Assembly (NCBI GenBank): GCA_964035545.1 | Contig: OZ037773.1 | Location: 10,666,251 to 10,730,250 of the forward strand | Length of the DNA stretch: 64,000 nucleotides | Source: Bugula neritina | Taxonomy: Eukaryota; Bryozoa; Gymnolaemata; Cheilostomatida; Bugulidae | Direction of reading: 5' to 3' | Part shown: one piece after another, positions 25,925 through 38,804 of the stretch | Layout: each line of letters opens with the position of its first letter | Numbering within the stretch: the first letter of the stretch is position 1 | Made by a program: the position numbers and the translations under genes | The notes under the pieces: model-generated | The model's input: the letters and a program-made list of their open reading frames with translations, nothing else | Database searches by the model: none | Told to the model about the DNA's origin: nothing

Positions 25925-26513
25925 CTTTTCATTTGTCTCAACTCTTAAGTAGTAATAATGATATGATATAACAACACCCTGGAGGTTTATAACTCTGGCA
26001 GGAAGCATTAGTGTTTTATTTTAGGTTAAATTTAAAATTTTGTTGAAAGAAATTTGAAAGAGATTAAATAAAATAATTAATTCCACATGCTTAGTTTATG
26101 ACATTTCCGGAGCCATTTGCTTCTTCTGTAGCTGTTGTAAATAGAATTACTAGAATTTTTATTTTAGCAAAAAACCAGAAGAACTGCTTAATGTAATTAT
26201 CAAAAATTTAGTTTTCATGGCCTAATATCAAATTCAACAAAAAGTGGTGATTTACCAAATTTCAGTAATTACTCCGGACAAGCAGTTGCTATATGAACCA
26301 TGCGTTTAGGGATCTACTATATTCGAGATTTTTGAGAAAGCACTTCGGAGTTATCATTCCTGTAAAAATCGTTCCTTTACTCTGTTTCCGGTTGTTGCTT
26401 AGTAACAATAAAGCAAATGCATCGATAAAAGCGTTTGTTATTCATTTAATGTCAAGACTGTACTAGCTCTGTTCAGTTTATCAACTACTGAATTCTAAAA
26501 CCTAACAAATAAA
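25925..26513. other. Intergenic region upstream of RSPH9
   Basis: About 590 bp between ATP5F1D and RSPH9; must hold the RSPH9 promoter. No defined element recognised. Confidence 0.5.
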
Positions 26514-28159
26514 ATGGATTCCGAAGACCTTCATCTTATGATCGATTACGTTGGCACTAGCGGAATTATTCTAAATCCAGAACAAAAGTCTGCTTTGTTA
26601 ACATCTCTTACCATCATCAAAAGTAACTACAAATTTCAAAAGGTAGTATTTTGGGGTAAAGTTGCAGGAATCAAAGATGATTATTATATTGCGCAAGGCT
26701 ATGGCAAAGACTTTTTTGGAGATAAGAAAACACTTTACAGGTAAATAATTTGCTAAATCAACAAAGTTCTCCAAAGAGCTACTGAACCTTTACAATTTTG
26801 AGATCTTAGTTTTTGTTTAGTGATATTCCTTGTTGACAATCATAATAGTTTACATTATAATAAATATTATTACTTTAACAAATTATTAGCGAGACGTTGA
26901 AATTTAAGTCTTTATGCTGAATATCATTGTTTTTCTATACTTGAAGTATAACTTTTTGAACTCTTTCAACATTTTGAAACCAACTATATTGTAGTTTTTA
27001 AAAATAAATGTTTGATATCAATACTAATAGTGATTAATTGTTACTTACAGCTAAGATAGCAAGTTAGATATTAGCTGATTTGTTATTTATTGAGTTGAAA
27101 ATTACCAAGTAAGTTGTATATCATAAATTAAATTGGATTAGAAACAGCTGTTTGCTAAACTTTCAGTAAAGACTGCATAACATGGGCACTGCTGCCTCCT
27201 GCAACTGAGGCTATGAGGAAACAAGCTAAATTAGCTAAGGGGCGTTTCTTGGGTGACCCATCTTATGAATACGAACATGTTGAAATAAAGAAGATTTATG
27301 GTGAAGGAGATGAAGTGCAGGAAGAAGAGGAAACGGTAAGACTAAGTTCATGTCTAATAACCAGTATATTTCAATACTCATTCAACTGTTCTCTGCTTGA
27401 CTAACATACTGTATACTGTTGGACAGATAATGATAAAAGAAGAAGACAGACTGACGTCTGTTATTGCCGAAATTGATGAAGATGTTTGTATTGTGCCAAG
27501 AGGATCCTACCAGAAGTGGCCAACTGGAGAAGTAGTTGCTAACAGGTCGTTTGAAGGCCTCACGGTGTCTGGTATGACCTTATTCATTAAATCATCAATT
27601 GTAAAGGAAAGGTATTAAAATGAAACTTGCAATAAAGATGCATGTCATTGTTTTATCAAATGCATGGCAGTATGTGGGTATTTAATAAGACAGCAGGGCA
27701 AGTGGAGATGAATCTTATATGATATATCACAGTAAGATTGCACAAACTTTACATTGTAGAGGCAGCTAAACTCTCCTCATATATGCACTTCAGAGAAGCA
27801 ATGAAACTTCACAAGAAAACTTTGCTCGAAAAAGCAGACCTTGATAAAGCGATAGACTTTATGGATGTGATTGAAGAAGATGTTCCTAAAGGTAAGACAA
27901 ATCTAGCATAAGTGAATTATTCAATCTCATTCCATCTAAATATATTGACTCAAGCACTAATACGAGACAGATTATACAACTCATGTCTATGTGTATAGGA
28001 TCTTGGAGCATGCAGTTTGAAAGGGGGAGTGGCCTCGTTTCACTAAGATCTCTGCTATGGCAAGGCTATGTGTTCTTCCATGTGCCTGGCACTAGGAAGT
28101 TCGGTTCTGTATATTTTGGAAATGGAGAAAAGAATATGGACTTGTGTTTCATGCTGTAA
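26514..28159 (+). CDS. RSPH9: Radial spoke head protein 9, 277 aa
   Basis: RSPH9 is a component of the radial spoke head in motile cilia and flagella, needed for normal 9+2 axoneme beating. Five exons, 26514-26740, 27167-27335, 27427-27571, 27760-27891 and 27999-28159, give 278 codons, essentially the length of the human protein (276 aa). Family blocks: DLHLMIDYVGTSGIILNPEQ, FQKVVFWGKVAGIKDDYYIA, CITWALLPPATE, KGRFLGDPSYEYEH, EEDRLTSVIAEIDED, VPRGSYQKWPTGEVVANRSF, EAAKLSSYMHFREA, SWSMQFERGSGLVSLRSLLW, QGYVFFHVPGTRKFGSVYFG, and the end NMDLCFML. The gene implies an animal with motile cilia. Introns are ordinary unique sequence. Confidence 0.97.
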
Positions 28160-28632
28160 CTAGATAGAATGCTGAGTAAGATGGAAATAGCTCGGAATAC
28201 TGCAGCAAATGGGAAGACAACTTGAATTGTTAATTACATATAGTGTATTATATGAATAGAAGTTACTTTAGTCTATTCACACTAACTGAGCCTCTGTGAA
28301 TATTTATCAACGCATTGCATTTCAAATATCTACCTACTCTTACAAGTATAATTATGCAATTGCTTTTTGTGTTTATATAAATAAATTAAACTATTTGTAA
28401 CAGTGAAATATTTCTGCTTTATAAAGAAGGCATTCACAGAGCCATATAATGTTGAACTATTTACATAAAGGTTGAACATATTTATTGGGCTATTCTGAAG
28501 TGAGATGACAAAATAAATACATTTCCCCAACTCCCCACATGCTAGGGACACCCAACAGATATGACTCAATATGAAGAGCATAGAAGTGCTTGTTGGGTAG
28601 AAATATAGACATTAGATAAGAAGTTGTCTCCC
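28160..28632. other. Convergent 3' region of RSPH9 and the CAAX-protein gene
   Basis: About 470 bp between two stop codons facing each other. AATAAA-like motifs occur near 28379. No further gene is supported. Confidence 0.5.
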
Positions 28633-31163
28633 TTAGAGAATAATACAACAGGTTACCACTTTCTTCTTCTTCTTTCTCACCACCCGGCCTGAAAACAGTA
28701 CTCACAGTGAGTGAATGATGAAACAATACTCACAGTGAGTGAATGAGAAGAGAAACAGTACTCACAGTGAGTAAATGAGAGGAGAAACAGTACTCACAGT
28801 GAGTGAATGATGAAACAGTACTCTCAGTGGGTGAATGATGAAACAATACTCTCAGTGAGTGAATGAGAGGAAAAACAATACTCACAGTGAGTGAATGAGA
28901 GGAGAAACAGTACTCTCAGTGAGTGAATGATGAAACAGTACTCTCAGTGAGTGAATGAGAGGAGAAACAGTACTCTCAGTGAGTGAATGAGAGGAAAAAG
29001 ATAGGGTATTGTTGAGAAAACAGGAGGACAAACAGAGATGGCAGCAAGACTTATAGAGAAACAAAACCAATAAGAATCAACTCATAGTATTGTATAGATC
29101 TACCTTCCATAATATCATTAATTCTGGACTCTACAGCCTCCTGGTGAGGAGATTTGTCGGGTAGAGAACTGTTCTAAAATATACCAGAGTTAGTATATGT
29201 TCTATAGTATACAGTATATTGTATAGTATATGTTCTATAGTATACAGTATATTGTATAGTATATGTTCTATAGTATACAGTATATTGTATAGTATATGTT
29301 CTATAGTATACAGTATATTGTATAGTATATGTTCTATAGTATACAGTATATTGTATAGTATATGTTCTATAGTATACAGTATATTGTATAGTATATGTTC
29401 TATAGTATACAGTATATTGTATAGTATATGTTCTATAGTATGCAGTATATTGTATAGTATATGTTCTATAGTATACAGTATATTGTATAGTATATGTTCT
29501 ATAGTATACAGTATATTGTATAGTATATGTTCCATAGTATACAGTATATTGTATAGTATATGTTCTATAGTATACAGTATATTGTATAGTATATGTTCCA
29601 TAGTATACAGTATATTGTATAGTATATGTTCTATAGTATACAGTATATTGTATAGTATAGAGTATAGACTCTAGTACATAGTATATAATACAGTATAAGA
29701 ATACAGTAGAGTGTAGCTAGTGTAGTAAAGTACATAGTATATAATATAGTATAAGAATACAGTAGAGTGTAGCTAGTGTAGTAAAGTACATAGTATATAA
29801 TATAGTATAAGAATACAGTAGAGTGTAGCTAGTGTAGTAAAGTACATAGTATATAATACAGTATAAGAATACAGTAGAGTGTAGCTAGTGTAGTAAAGTA
29901 CACAGTATATAATATAGTATAAGAATACAGTAGAGTGTAGCTAGTGTAGTAAAGTACATAGTATATAATATAGTATAAGAATACAGTAGAGTGTAGCTAG
30001 TGTAGTAAAGTACACAGTATATAATAAAGTATAAGAATACAGTAAAGTGTAGCTAGTGTAGTAAAGTACACAGTATATAATATAGTATAAGAATACAGTA
30101 GAGTGTAGCTAGTGTAGTAAAGTACATAGTATATAATATAGTATAAGAATACAGTAGAGTGTAGCTAGTGTAGTAAAGTACATAACACATAAAACTTACT
30201 TTTGAATCACTTCTGAGAGCAAAGTTTTGTCGGATTACTGCAGTTCGGGAAAATACTGTAAGTACATAAAGAATACTGCAAGTATATAGAGAGAATACTG
30301 TAAGTACAGAGAGAATACTGTAAGTACAGAGAGAATACTGTAAGTATATAGAGGGAATACTGTAAGTATATAGAGAGAATACTGTAAGTATATATATAGA
30401 GAATACGGTAAGTATATATAGAGAGAATACTGTAAGTATATAGAGAGCATACTGTAAGTATATATAGAGAATACTGTAAGTATATAGAGAGAATACTGTA
30501 AGTATATAGAGAAAACTGTAAGTATATAGAGAGAGAATACTGTAAGTGAATTAAGAAGACACTAACTCTGCTCTTCAGGTTTCTGTTGTATCTCCCCATT
30601 TTCTTCATCCAAGACTAAATCATGAAACGAGATAGTAAGTTAGTGAGGATGTTGATAGGAGTAAGTATTAACAGAGTAAGTATAGACAGAGTAAGTACAT
30701 ATAGAGTAAGTACAGACAGAGTAAGTATTACAGAGTAAGTATATACAGAGTAAGTACATATAAAGTAAGTATAGACAGAGTAAGTATATACAGAGTAAGT
30801 ATATAGTGAGAGTAAGTATATACAGAGTAAGTATAGGCAGAGTGAGTACATATAGAGTAAGTACAGACAGAGTAAGTATTACAGAGTAAGTATATACAGA
30901 GTAAGTACATATAGAGTAAGTACAGACAGAGTAAGTATATACAGAGTAAGTATATAGTGAGAGTAAGTATATACAGAGTAAGTACCTTCACCGAGGAGAG
31001 GGAGCTGGGCAGCTGATGAGGTAATCTTGGAATGAGTGGCGTGTAGCGGCCATTTCTCATTTGCCGCGAAGAAGGGGGTGTCGGAGGAGCGCGGCTCGAT
31101 GGTTCTCCCCGAAGACTGCAACTTCTCGGGACGACGCAGACTGGACTGTGAAGCATTTTTCAT
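28633..31163 (-). CDS. Unrecognised small protein with polybasic CAAX prenylation end, 129 aa
   Basis: Five exons in coding order: 31163-30986, 30614-30567, 30237-30200, 29173-29104 and 28688-28633. All junctions are GT-AG and phases agree, giving 390 nt in one frame. The protein starts MKNASQSSLRRPEKLQSSGR, is hydrophilic with no signal peptide or membrane segment, and ends RVVRKKKKKVVTCCIIL. That end is a textbook CAAX box: Cys, two aliphatics and Leu predict geranylgeranylation by GGTase-I. Five lysines just upstream and a second Cys next to the prenylated one (possible palmitoylation) are typical membrane anchors of Ras/Rho-type proteins, but there are no GTPase motifs. I do not recognise the family. 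The start could lie further upstream, since the frame stays open through the 41-bp repeat at 31164-31300. Four of its introns hold tandem arrays. Confidence 0.72.
28690..28995. repeat. GTGAGT-rich repeat, CAAX-gene intron 4
   Basis: About ten 25-34 bp units (cagtactcacagtgagtgaa...); - strand copies include the pyrimidine run before the last acceptor. Confidence 0.88.
29190..29660. repeat. 33-bp minisatellite
   Basis: About 14 copies of tatgttctatagtatacagt plus atattgtatagta; open in both strands' frames by chance. Confidence 0.93.
29670..30185. repeat. 56-bp minisatellite
   Basis: About 9 copies (core agaatacagtagagtgtagc) directly after the 33-bp array, same intron. Confidence 0.92.
30250..30550. 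repeat. 19-21-bp minisatellite
   Basis: About 14 copies of gagaatactgtaagtatata in CAAX-gene intron 2. Confidence 0.9.
30655..30988. repeat. 17-20-bp minisatellite carrying donor-like GTACTTACT
   Basis: About 18 copies of agagtaagtatatac; on the - strand it begins at the exon 1 donor. Confidence 0.9.
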
Positions 31164-31305
31164 GAGGAAGAGATGGATATGAGAAGGCAGCACAGAGAAT
31201 GTGAGGTAGAGATGGATATGAGAAGGCAGCACAGAGAATGTGAGGTAGAGATGGATATGAGAAGGCAGCACAGAGAATGTGAGGAAGAGATGGATATGAG
31301 AAGGA
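31164..31305. repeat. 41-bp repeat upstream of the CAAX-gene start
   Basis: Three to four copies of a unit with agagatggatatgagaagg; the start codon sits at the edge of the last copy. Confidence 0.9.
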
Positions 31306-31604
31306 ATCTGCTACAAACACTTCAGTGATTATAATAATAGAGTTTAGTCACACGAGACTGTTGTACAGGACGTCATAACACAACTCACTGTTTGGAGTTA
31401 TGTACTCAAGTCTAAATTATTCTTATCACTACAAACAACGAGACAGTCAATAATCTGATGATACATTTATATATTTACATTGTATAAACTGTGCATAGAA
31501 TATTATAGACTGTTACATGATCAAAATACAGGAGACATAGAGCACACAACTCCTTTTTACTATCAACTAATAAATATAGACACTATTCTAAACAAACACA
31601 TGTT

Positions 31605-31845
31605 GTAACCTTATATATGTATATGTATATATAACTATATGTATGTATATGTATATATAACTATATGTATATGTATTATGTATATATAGCTATATGTATG
31701 TATATGTATATATAACTATATGTATGTATATGTATATATAACTATATGTATATGTATTATGTATATATAACTATATGTATGTATATGTATTATGTATATA
31801 TAACTGCATGTATGTATGTATACATGTGCATGCATATAAGTATGT
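31605..31845. repeat. Compound (TATG)n/TATA repeat
   Basis: Irregular tatgtatatgtatatataac units between the CAAX gene and the EGF gene. Confidence 0.85.
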
Positions 31846-32259
31846 ACTATATATGTGGTGTGTATAATGTACTGCACAAATGTTATTTGACGACAGCTGC
31901 ACTTTGATTGGCTAAATAATCTTAGCTAACATCAGAGCTGTGATATAATTGGCTAATGAATGGGCCAGCCCACTACTACAGATCATGTTGGCAAATAATG
32001 AATAAAAAACTATTACAAAAATACACTTTCTATAGCTATCAGGCCCAGCCTTAGCAGTTATAGAACAAGTAGTAACAGCCTCTCTACACACTGTATATAA
32101 ATTAGAATAGTTTTTAGCTTAGAGTTATCTTCTATTTTGTGGAATGTGCAATGTCCAGTGTATTTGATTGAATTGCAAAGACTTAAACCTCTGTTTGATT
32201 TAGTCAGTTAAAACTCCATATTGAATGCCTGTCATATATCACTTAGGGTTGTCTCCTCC

Positions 32260-35200
32260 TCATACGTTGCTAGAGAAAGAAGCCAGGTTAACTTCACACA
32301 TGGGGCCACCAAATCCTGCCAGACAAGTACACGTAGCTACGGGGTGGTTACCAGACGCCCCTCTCCTACACGTGCCACCATTCATGCACTCCACGTCAAA
32401 GGTGCAGCGAACTGCAGTGAGAATAATACAGTACTAGCTAGAAGGTGAACTGCAGTGAGAATAATACAGTACTTGCTAGAAGGTGAACTGCAGGTAGTTG
32501 TGAGTGTAATGTAGGTTATAAGAGGTGATGGTACTGCACACTTACATTGCTCACACCTGCGTCCAGCTGTATACGGAGGTCTACACAGACAGACGGCTCC
32601 CAGACACTGGTTCACGCAAGTCCCGCCATTCAAACAACCTCCCTGCTCCGAGCAAAAGTCTTTCTGGAAACCCCTTGGACCTGCAATAATCAGTACAGTA
32701 TGTATATAGTAACAGTACTACTATGAGTATGGATATAGTAACAGTACTACTATGAGTATGGATATAGTAACAGTACTACTATGAGTATGTATATAGTAAC
32801 AGTACTACTATGAGTATGCATATAGTAACAGTACTAGTATGAGTATGGATATAGTAACAGTACTACTATGAGTATGTATATAGTAACAGTACTACTATGA
32901 GTATGTATATAGTAACAGTACTACTATGAGTATGTATATAGTAACAGTACTACTATGAGTATGGATATAGTAACAGTACTACTATGAGTATGTATATAGT
33001 AACAGTACTACTATGAGTATGGATATAGTAATAGTACTACTATGAGTATGGATATAGTAACAGTACTACTATGAGTATGGATATAGTAACAGTACTACTA
33101 TGAGTATAGATATAGTAACAGTACTACTATGAGTATGTATATAGTAACAGTACTACTATGAGTATGGATATAGTAACAGTACTACTATGAGTATGTATAT
33201 AGTAACAGTACTACTATGAGTATGGATATAGTAACAGTACTACTATGAGTATGTATATAGTAACAGTACTACTATGAGTATGTATATAGTAACAGTACTA
33301 GTATGAGTATGGATATAGTAACAGTACTACTATGAGTATGGATATAGTAACAGTACTACTATGAGTATGGATATAGTAACAGTACTACTATGAGTATGGA
33401 TATAGTAACAGTACTACTATGAGTATGGATATAGTAACAGTACTACTATGAGTATGGATATAGTAACAGTACTACTATGAGTATGGATATAGTAACAGTA
33501 CTACTATGAGTATGTATATAGTAACAGTACTACTATGAGTATGTATATAGTAACAGTACTAGTATGAGTATGGATATAGTAACAGTACTACTATGAGTAT
33601 GTATATAGTAACAGTACTACTATGAGTATGGATATAGTAACAGTACTAGTATGAGTATGGATATAGTAACAGTACTACTATGAGTATGTATATAGTAACA
33701 GTACTACTATGAGTATGTATATAGTAACAGTACTACTATGAGTATGTATATAGTAACAGTACTAGTATGAGTATGGATATAGTAACAGTACTACTATGAG
33801 TATGTATATAGTAACAGTACTACTATGAGTATGTATATAGTAACAGTACTACTATGAGTATGTATATAGTAACAGTACTACTATGAGTATGGATATAGTA
33901 ACAGTACTAGTATGAGTATGGATATAGTATAAGATACTAACAAGGATCTCCAAGACGGAACTTGCCACTCCTGTCCACAGTAGCGACTGGAGAGCTCAGT
34001 GAGAGTGAGCGAGCAGAGTTACGAGAGAAGATAACCTGACTGACCCCCCTGGAGTTGAGAGACACAGCGACTGGTCTGATTGGCTGACGACTGGACTGCC
34101 TAGAGGAAGTGCCAGGAAGTGCTACGCCCACTGGACTGACACCTGATTGGTTGTCCTCCGCAAACTCCACCCCTGGTGGTGGCACTTCATCTCGGGGGTT
34201 TGTGCCCCTATTTTGACTAATAGTCTGAGAGAATGGAACTGCACCACGAGGTTGGGGGAGGATGGGCCCCGTCTCATCAATATCATCATTAACAAGAGGG
34301 GCAACTCCATCCACTGGCACAATTCTCTACAGAATCAGTATATGTACTATATACAGTATAATATATACTATACAGTATAATATGTACTTATATACAGTAT
34401 AATATGTACTATACAGTATAATATATACTATATACAGTATAATATGTACTATACAGTATAATATATACTATACAGTATAATATGTACTATACAGTATAAT
34501 ATGTACTATACAGTATAATATGTACTATACAGTATAATATATACTATACAGTATAATATATACTATACAGTATAATATATACTATACAGTATAATATATA
34601 CTATATAGTATGATATGTACTATATACAGTATAATATGTACTATACAGTATAATATGTACTATACAGTATAATATGTACTATACAGTATAATATGTACTA
34701 TACAGTATAATATGTACTATACAGTATAATATGTACTATACAGTATAATATGTACTATACAGTATAATATGTACTATACAGTATAATATATACTATACAG
34801 TATAATACATACTATACAGTATAATATATACTATACAGTATAATATGTACTATACAGTATAATATGTACTATACAGTATAATATATACATACCCGTCTAT
34901 CAATTCTTCGTCTGCTGACTGGAGAGCTACAAAATATAAATGATATATAATACACACAGCATGTACTGAATACACACAGCATGTACTGAATACACACAGC
35001 ATGTACTGTTGATACTCTGGAAGGTAAGTAAGCACGGTATTACAGCAGTACGTAGTCATAGATACTCTGGAAGGTAAGTAAGCACGGTATTACAGCAGTA
35101 CGAGGTCTCACCTGTTTGTAGCCCGAGTTCTAGCTGTGTTAGTAGCTGCAGGAACTGCGGGTCGGCTGTTCTGCACTCCAACAGGCGCTGGGGAAGCCGC

Positions 35201-37264
35201 AGAGGTTCCTCTAAACGCGGGCACTGCGGGAGGTGAGCGTGGGCCCAGTACACCGCCTATAGCTGAGGGTTCTACAATCAGTACACTGCCTATAGCTGAG
35301 AGTTCTACAATCAGTACACTGCCTATAGCTGAGGGTTCTACAATCAGTACACTGCCTATGGCTGAGGGTTCTACAATCAGTACACTGCCTATGGCTGAGG
35401 GTTCTACAATCAGTACACTGCCTATGGCTGAGGGTTCTACAATCAGTACACTGGCTGAATTGTGAGTTAACAGAATAAGGTGAAGTCTATGCAAGATGAG
35501 TTAACAGAATAAGGTGAAATCTCACCTCTTTTTGTACAATCAAATCCAGAGTAGCCTGGGGCACATTTACACCAACAGAGGTTTCCTTGAGTGGACACGG
35601 TACCCCCGTTCCGACAAGTACCTACAGAAACAGAGAACTGAGGCTACAGCTGCTCTGTAACACTAAGAGGTATTCTAGTATATAATATACAAGGGAGGAG
35701 GCAACTCTCACCACTATTCTCATAGAGTCGTTTACATGTTGGTTGACCGTCAGCATCGAATCCTTTTCTTGTGCAGTCAAACTGTTTGGTGCTGTCCGTG
35801 TACATCTCTATAGCATATCGTATTATAGTAATATGGTATTATAGCATATGGTACATAGTAATATAATACAATATAATAGAATAATATAAAAGAGACAAGT
35901 AAGTGGAGAGAAGAGATCCAGAAGAAGAGGAAGTGAGAGAACGTGAGACATGTTGGTGACAAATTACTTGTCAATGAGTCATGTTGGCTGATTATTGTCA
36001 GTTTGGCAGAAGAATATTCCAGTTGGCCAACTCTGTGTTCAGTATCTTTCTAGTGTCTAGTATCTTTCTAGTCTCTAGTGTCTAGTATCTCTCTAGTGTC
36101 TAGTGTCTAGTATCTCTCTAGTATCTCTCTAGTATCTAGTGTCTAGTATCTCTCTAGTCTCTAGTATCTCTCTAGTGTCTAGTATCTCTCTAGTCTCTAG
36201 TGTCTAGTATATAGTATCTTTCTAGTCTCTAGTGTCTAGTATATAGTATCTTTCTAGTCTCTAGTGTCTAGTATATAGTATCTTTCTAGTCTCTAGTGTC
36301 TAGTATATAGTATCTTTCTAGTGTCTAGTGTCTAGTATATAGTATCTTTCTAGTGTCTAGTATATAGTATCTTTCTAGTGTCTAGTGTCTAGTATATAGT
36401 ATCTTTCTAGTGTCTAGTGTCTAGTATATAGTATCTTTCTAGTCTCTAGTGTCTAGTATATAGTATCTTTCTAGTCTCTAGTGTCTAGTATATAGTATCT
36501 TTCTAGTGTCTAGTGTCTAGTATATAGTATCTTTCTAGTCTCTAGTGTCTAGTATATAGTATCTTTCTAGTGTCTAGTGTCTAGTATATAGTATCTTTCT
36601 AGTCTCTAGTGTCTAGTATATAGTATCTTTCTAGTGTCTAGTGTCTAGTATATAGTATCTTTCTAGTCTCTAGTGTCTAGTATATAGTATCTTTCTAGTC
36701 TCTAGTGTCTAGTATATAGTATATGTAGTATATAGAGTATAGTATACAAAGTATAAGTCTATAGAATATATAACAGTAGTATACTATACATGAGAGTATA
36801 AGGTTTAGACGTCACTTTTATTCAACTCATTTGTCATTTTCATAAAACAACCACCAAAAGACGAATACAACCAATAGAGAGTAAATAACATTTACTTTCC
36901 TAATTAATATGTAAATTCAAATTTTAATTAATTTATTTATTCGGATTGTTGAAAGTGGTGACCACAGCTATTAGCGTGTAATTTATTTCATACGTTATGT
37001 AACATCACAGGTAAACACTTCAGGTAAACGGTTTGACCTCACCAACCTAATCCTATGACGGATGGATGAGTTTATGGCCACCAGTTGATGTGTCGTGAGA
37101 TATTATATAATAATGACATAATAATTACCTGTACAGGGGTTGTAGTTGTCCCCCTCAAAGAACTCAGAAATATACGTCTGTAGCCCACACTGTCTGGCCA
37201 CTGGGCGGCTGGAGGTACATTCCCAGTACATGCACTTAGTCTGCTGGTCACTGATGAACCTAAT
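32260..37264 (-). CDS. Secreted EGF-like domain protein, C-terminal 392 aa (5' exons unresolved)
   Basis: Eight exons fit in phase, coding order: 37264-37129, 35807-35712, 35621-35526, about 35256-35112, 34926-34893, 34326-33942, 32680-32546 and 32411-32260. The first two encode a Cys-rich region (CMYWECTSSRPVARQCGLQT) with the spacing style of a chitin-binding peritrophin-A domain, not certain. Exon 3 ends an EGF-like unit (WCKCAPGYSGFDC). The middle is a low-complexity Pro/Ser/Arg linker. The last two exons are two EGF modules (CLNGGTCVNQ...CLCRPPYTAGRRC and CMNGGTC...CTCLAGFGGPMC), ending VNLASFSSNV. No membrane segment, so probably extracellular. Exon 4 can be extended in frame by up to six 33-bp repeat copies. 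The signal-peptide exon at 43277-43119 is probably its start; exons between are not identified. Confidence 0.75.
32405..32500. repeat. Repeat carrying the last EGF-gene acceptor
   Basis: Two and a half copies of gaactgcagtgagaataata..., including the acceptor CACTGCAG of the final exon. Confidence 0.85.
32690..33930. repeat. 29-bp minisatellite, about 43 copies
   Basis: Unit agtatggatatagtaacagt plus actactatg fills EGF-gene intron 33941-32681 almost completely. Confidence 0.94.
34335..34888. repeat. 19-bp minisatellite
   Basis: About 28 copies of cagtataatatgtactata between EGF-gene exons; on the - strand TATA-rich. Confidence 0.92.
34950..35105. repeat. Two short duplicated units
   Basis: Three copies of acacacagcatgtactgaat, then two 60-bp-spaced copies of gatactctggaaggtaagta. 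Confidence 0.85.
35257..35460. repeat. 33-bp repeat carrying an acceptor
   Basis: Six copies; on the - strand each encodes VLIVEPSAIGS and contains CTGATTGTAG and CCCTCAG acceptor-like ends, all in the same frame. Confidence 0.92.
36040..36730. repeat. CTAGT-based higher-order repeat
   Basis: Units of tctagtgtctagtatatagt plus atctttc, about 30-34 bp, with internal CTAGT repetition. Confidence 0.9.
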
Positions 37265-37269
37265 CTGCG

Positions 37270-37770
37270 ATATGTACTGCTATATTATATACTATGTACT
37301 GCTATATTATACACTATGTACTGCTATATTATATACTATGTACTGCTATATTATACACTATATACTGCTATATTATACACTATACACTGCTATATTATAC
37401 ACTATGTACTGCTATATTATACACTATATACTGCTATATTATACACTATGTACTGCTATATTATACACTATATACTGCTATATTATACACTATGTACTGC
37501 TATATTATACACTATGTACTGCTATATTATACACTATGTACTGCTATATTATACACTATGTACTGCTATATTATACACTACGTACTGCTATATTATACAC
37601 TATGTACTGCTATATTATACACTATGTACTGCTATATTATACACTATATACTGCTATATTATACACTATATACTGCTATATTATACACTATGTACTGCTA
37701 TATTATACACTATATACTGCTATATCATACACTATTTACTGCTATATTATACATTATACACTGCTATATT
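37270..37770. repeat. 22-bp minisatellite
   Basis: About 23 copies of actgctatattatacactat; follows the acceptor of the first recognised EGF-gene exon (upstream on - strand). Confidence 0.93.
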
Positions 37771-38154
37771 TCCCCAATGAAGTAGAAATAAGAAATTTAA
37801 AGAACTTGGACCATCTTAATTTCTCCACTACTGCTCCTATATGCTCCCAATGTTACTTCTGCAATTTTGCAACCTCCGTCTATTCTTTGAAGAAATGCTT
37901 ATGCCTGTGTGATCAGCTGTGATTGGCCAGTAGTGTTGATTAAAACTGCATATTTCACATGTTCCTGCTTTCGACAATAGTGTTATTGTTGATTGTCATA
38001 TTATGGCATATAATGGGAATAGCTTCTTGGATTTTATTGTAATATATAAGAAAATAATATAATTCCAGGGATTACTCCAACACCATTTCCTTTGAGACGG
38101 TCACGTCTACATGCCGCAGTTCATACTTGGCATATTTTATAAAGAGAATGAGTG

Positions 38155-38645
38155 TAGAGTGATATACTGTAGAGTAGTATACTGTAGAGTGATATACTGT
38201 AGAGTGATATACTGTAGAGTGATATACTGTAGAGTGATATACTGTAAAGTGATATACTGTAGAGTGATATACTGTAGAGTGATTACTGTAGAGAGATATA
38301 CTGTAGAGTGATATACTGTAGAGTGATATACTGTAGAGTGATATACTGTAGAGTGATATACTGTAGAGTTATATACTGTAGAGTTATATACTGTAGTGAT
38401 ATACTGTAGAGTGATATACTGTAGAGTGATATACTGTAGAGTGATATACTGTAGAGTGATATACTGTAGAGTGATATACTGTAGAGTGATATACTGTAGA
38501 GAGATATACCGTAGAGTGATGTACCGTAGAGTGATATACTGTAGAGTGATATACTGTAGAGTGATATACTGTAGAGTGGTATACTGTAGAGTGATATACT
38601 GTAGAGTGATATACTGTAGATTGATTTACTGTGGAGAGATATATA
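38155..38645. repeat. 15-bp minisatellite
   Basis: About 32 copies of gagtgatatactgta. Confidence 0.93.
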
Positions 38646-38804
38646 TTAATCAACTGACTAATCAATTAATTATTTAACACCTCCTAAAATTAAAAACAAC
38701 CTGAAATATTAATATAAATTAGGCTAATAATAGATGCACTACATAATAATATTGTCAATCTTTTTGCCTGTTTTTCTGAGCAGTAGAACTCCTGGAGAGA
38801 TTGA

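Noticed and set aside
38060-38135. Candidate intermediate exon of the EGF-like gene (reads RLKGNGVG before a GTAATC donor)
   Set aside because: The phase can fit the next exon but the acceptor is weak and no domain supports it.
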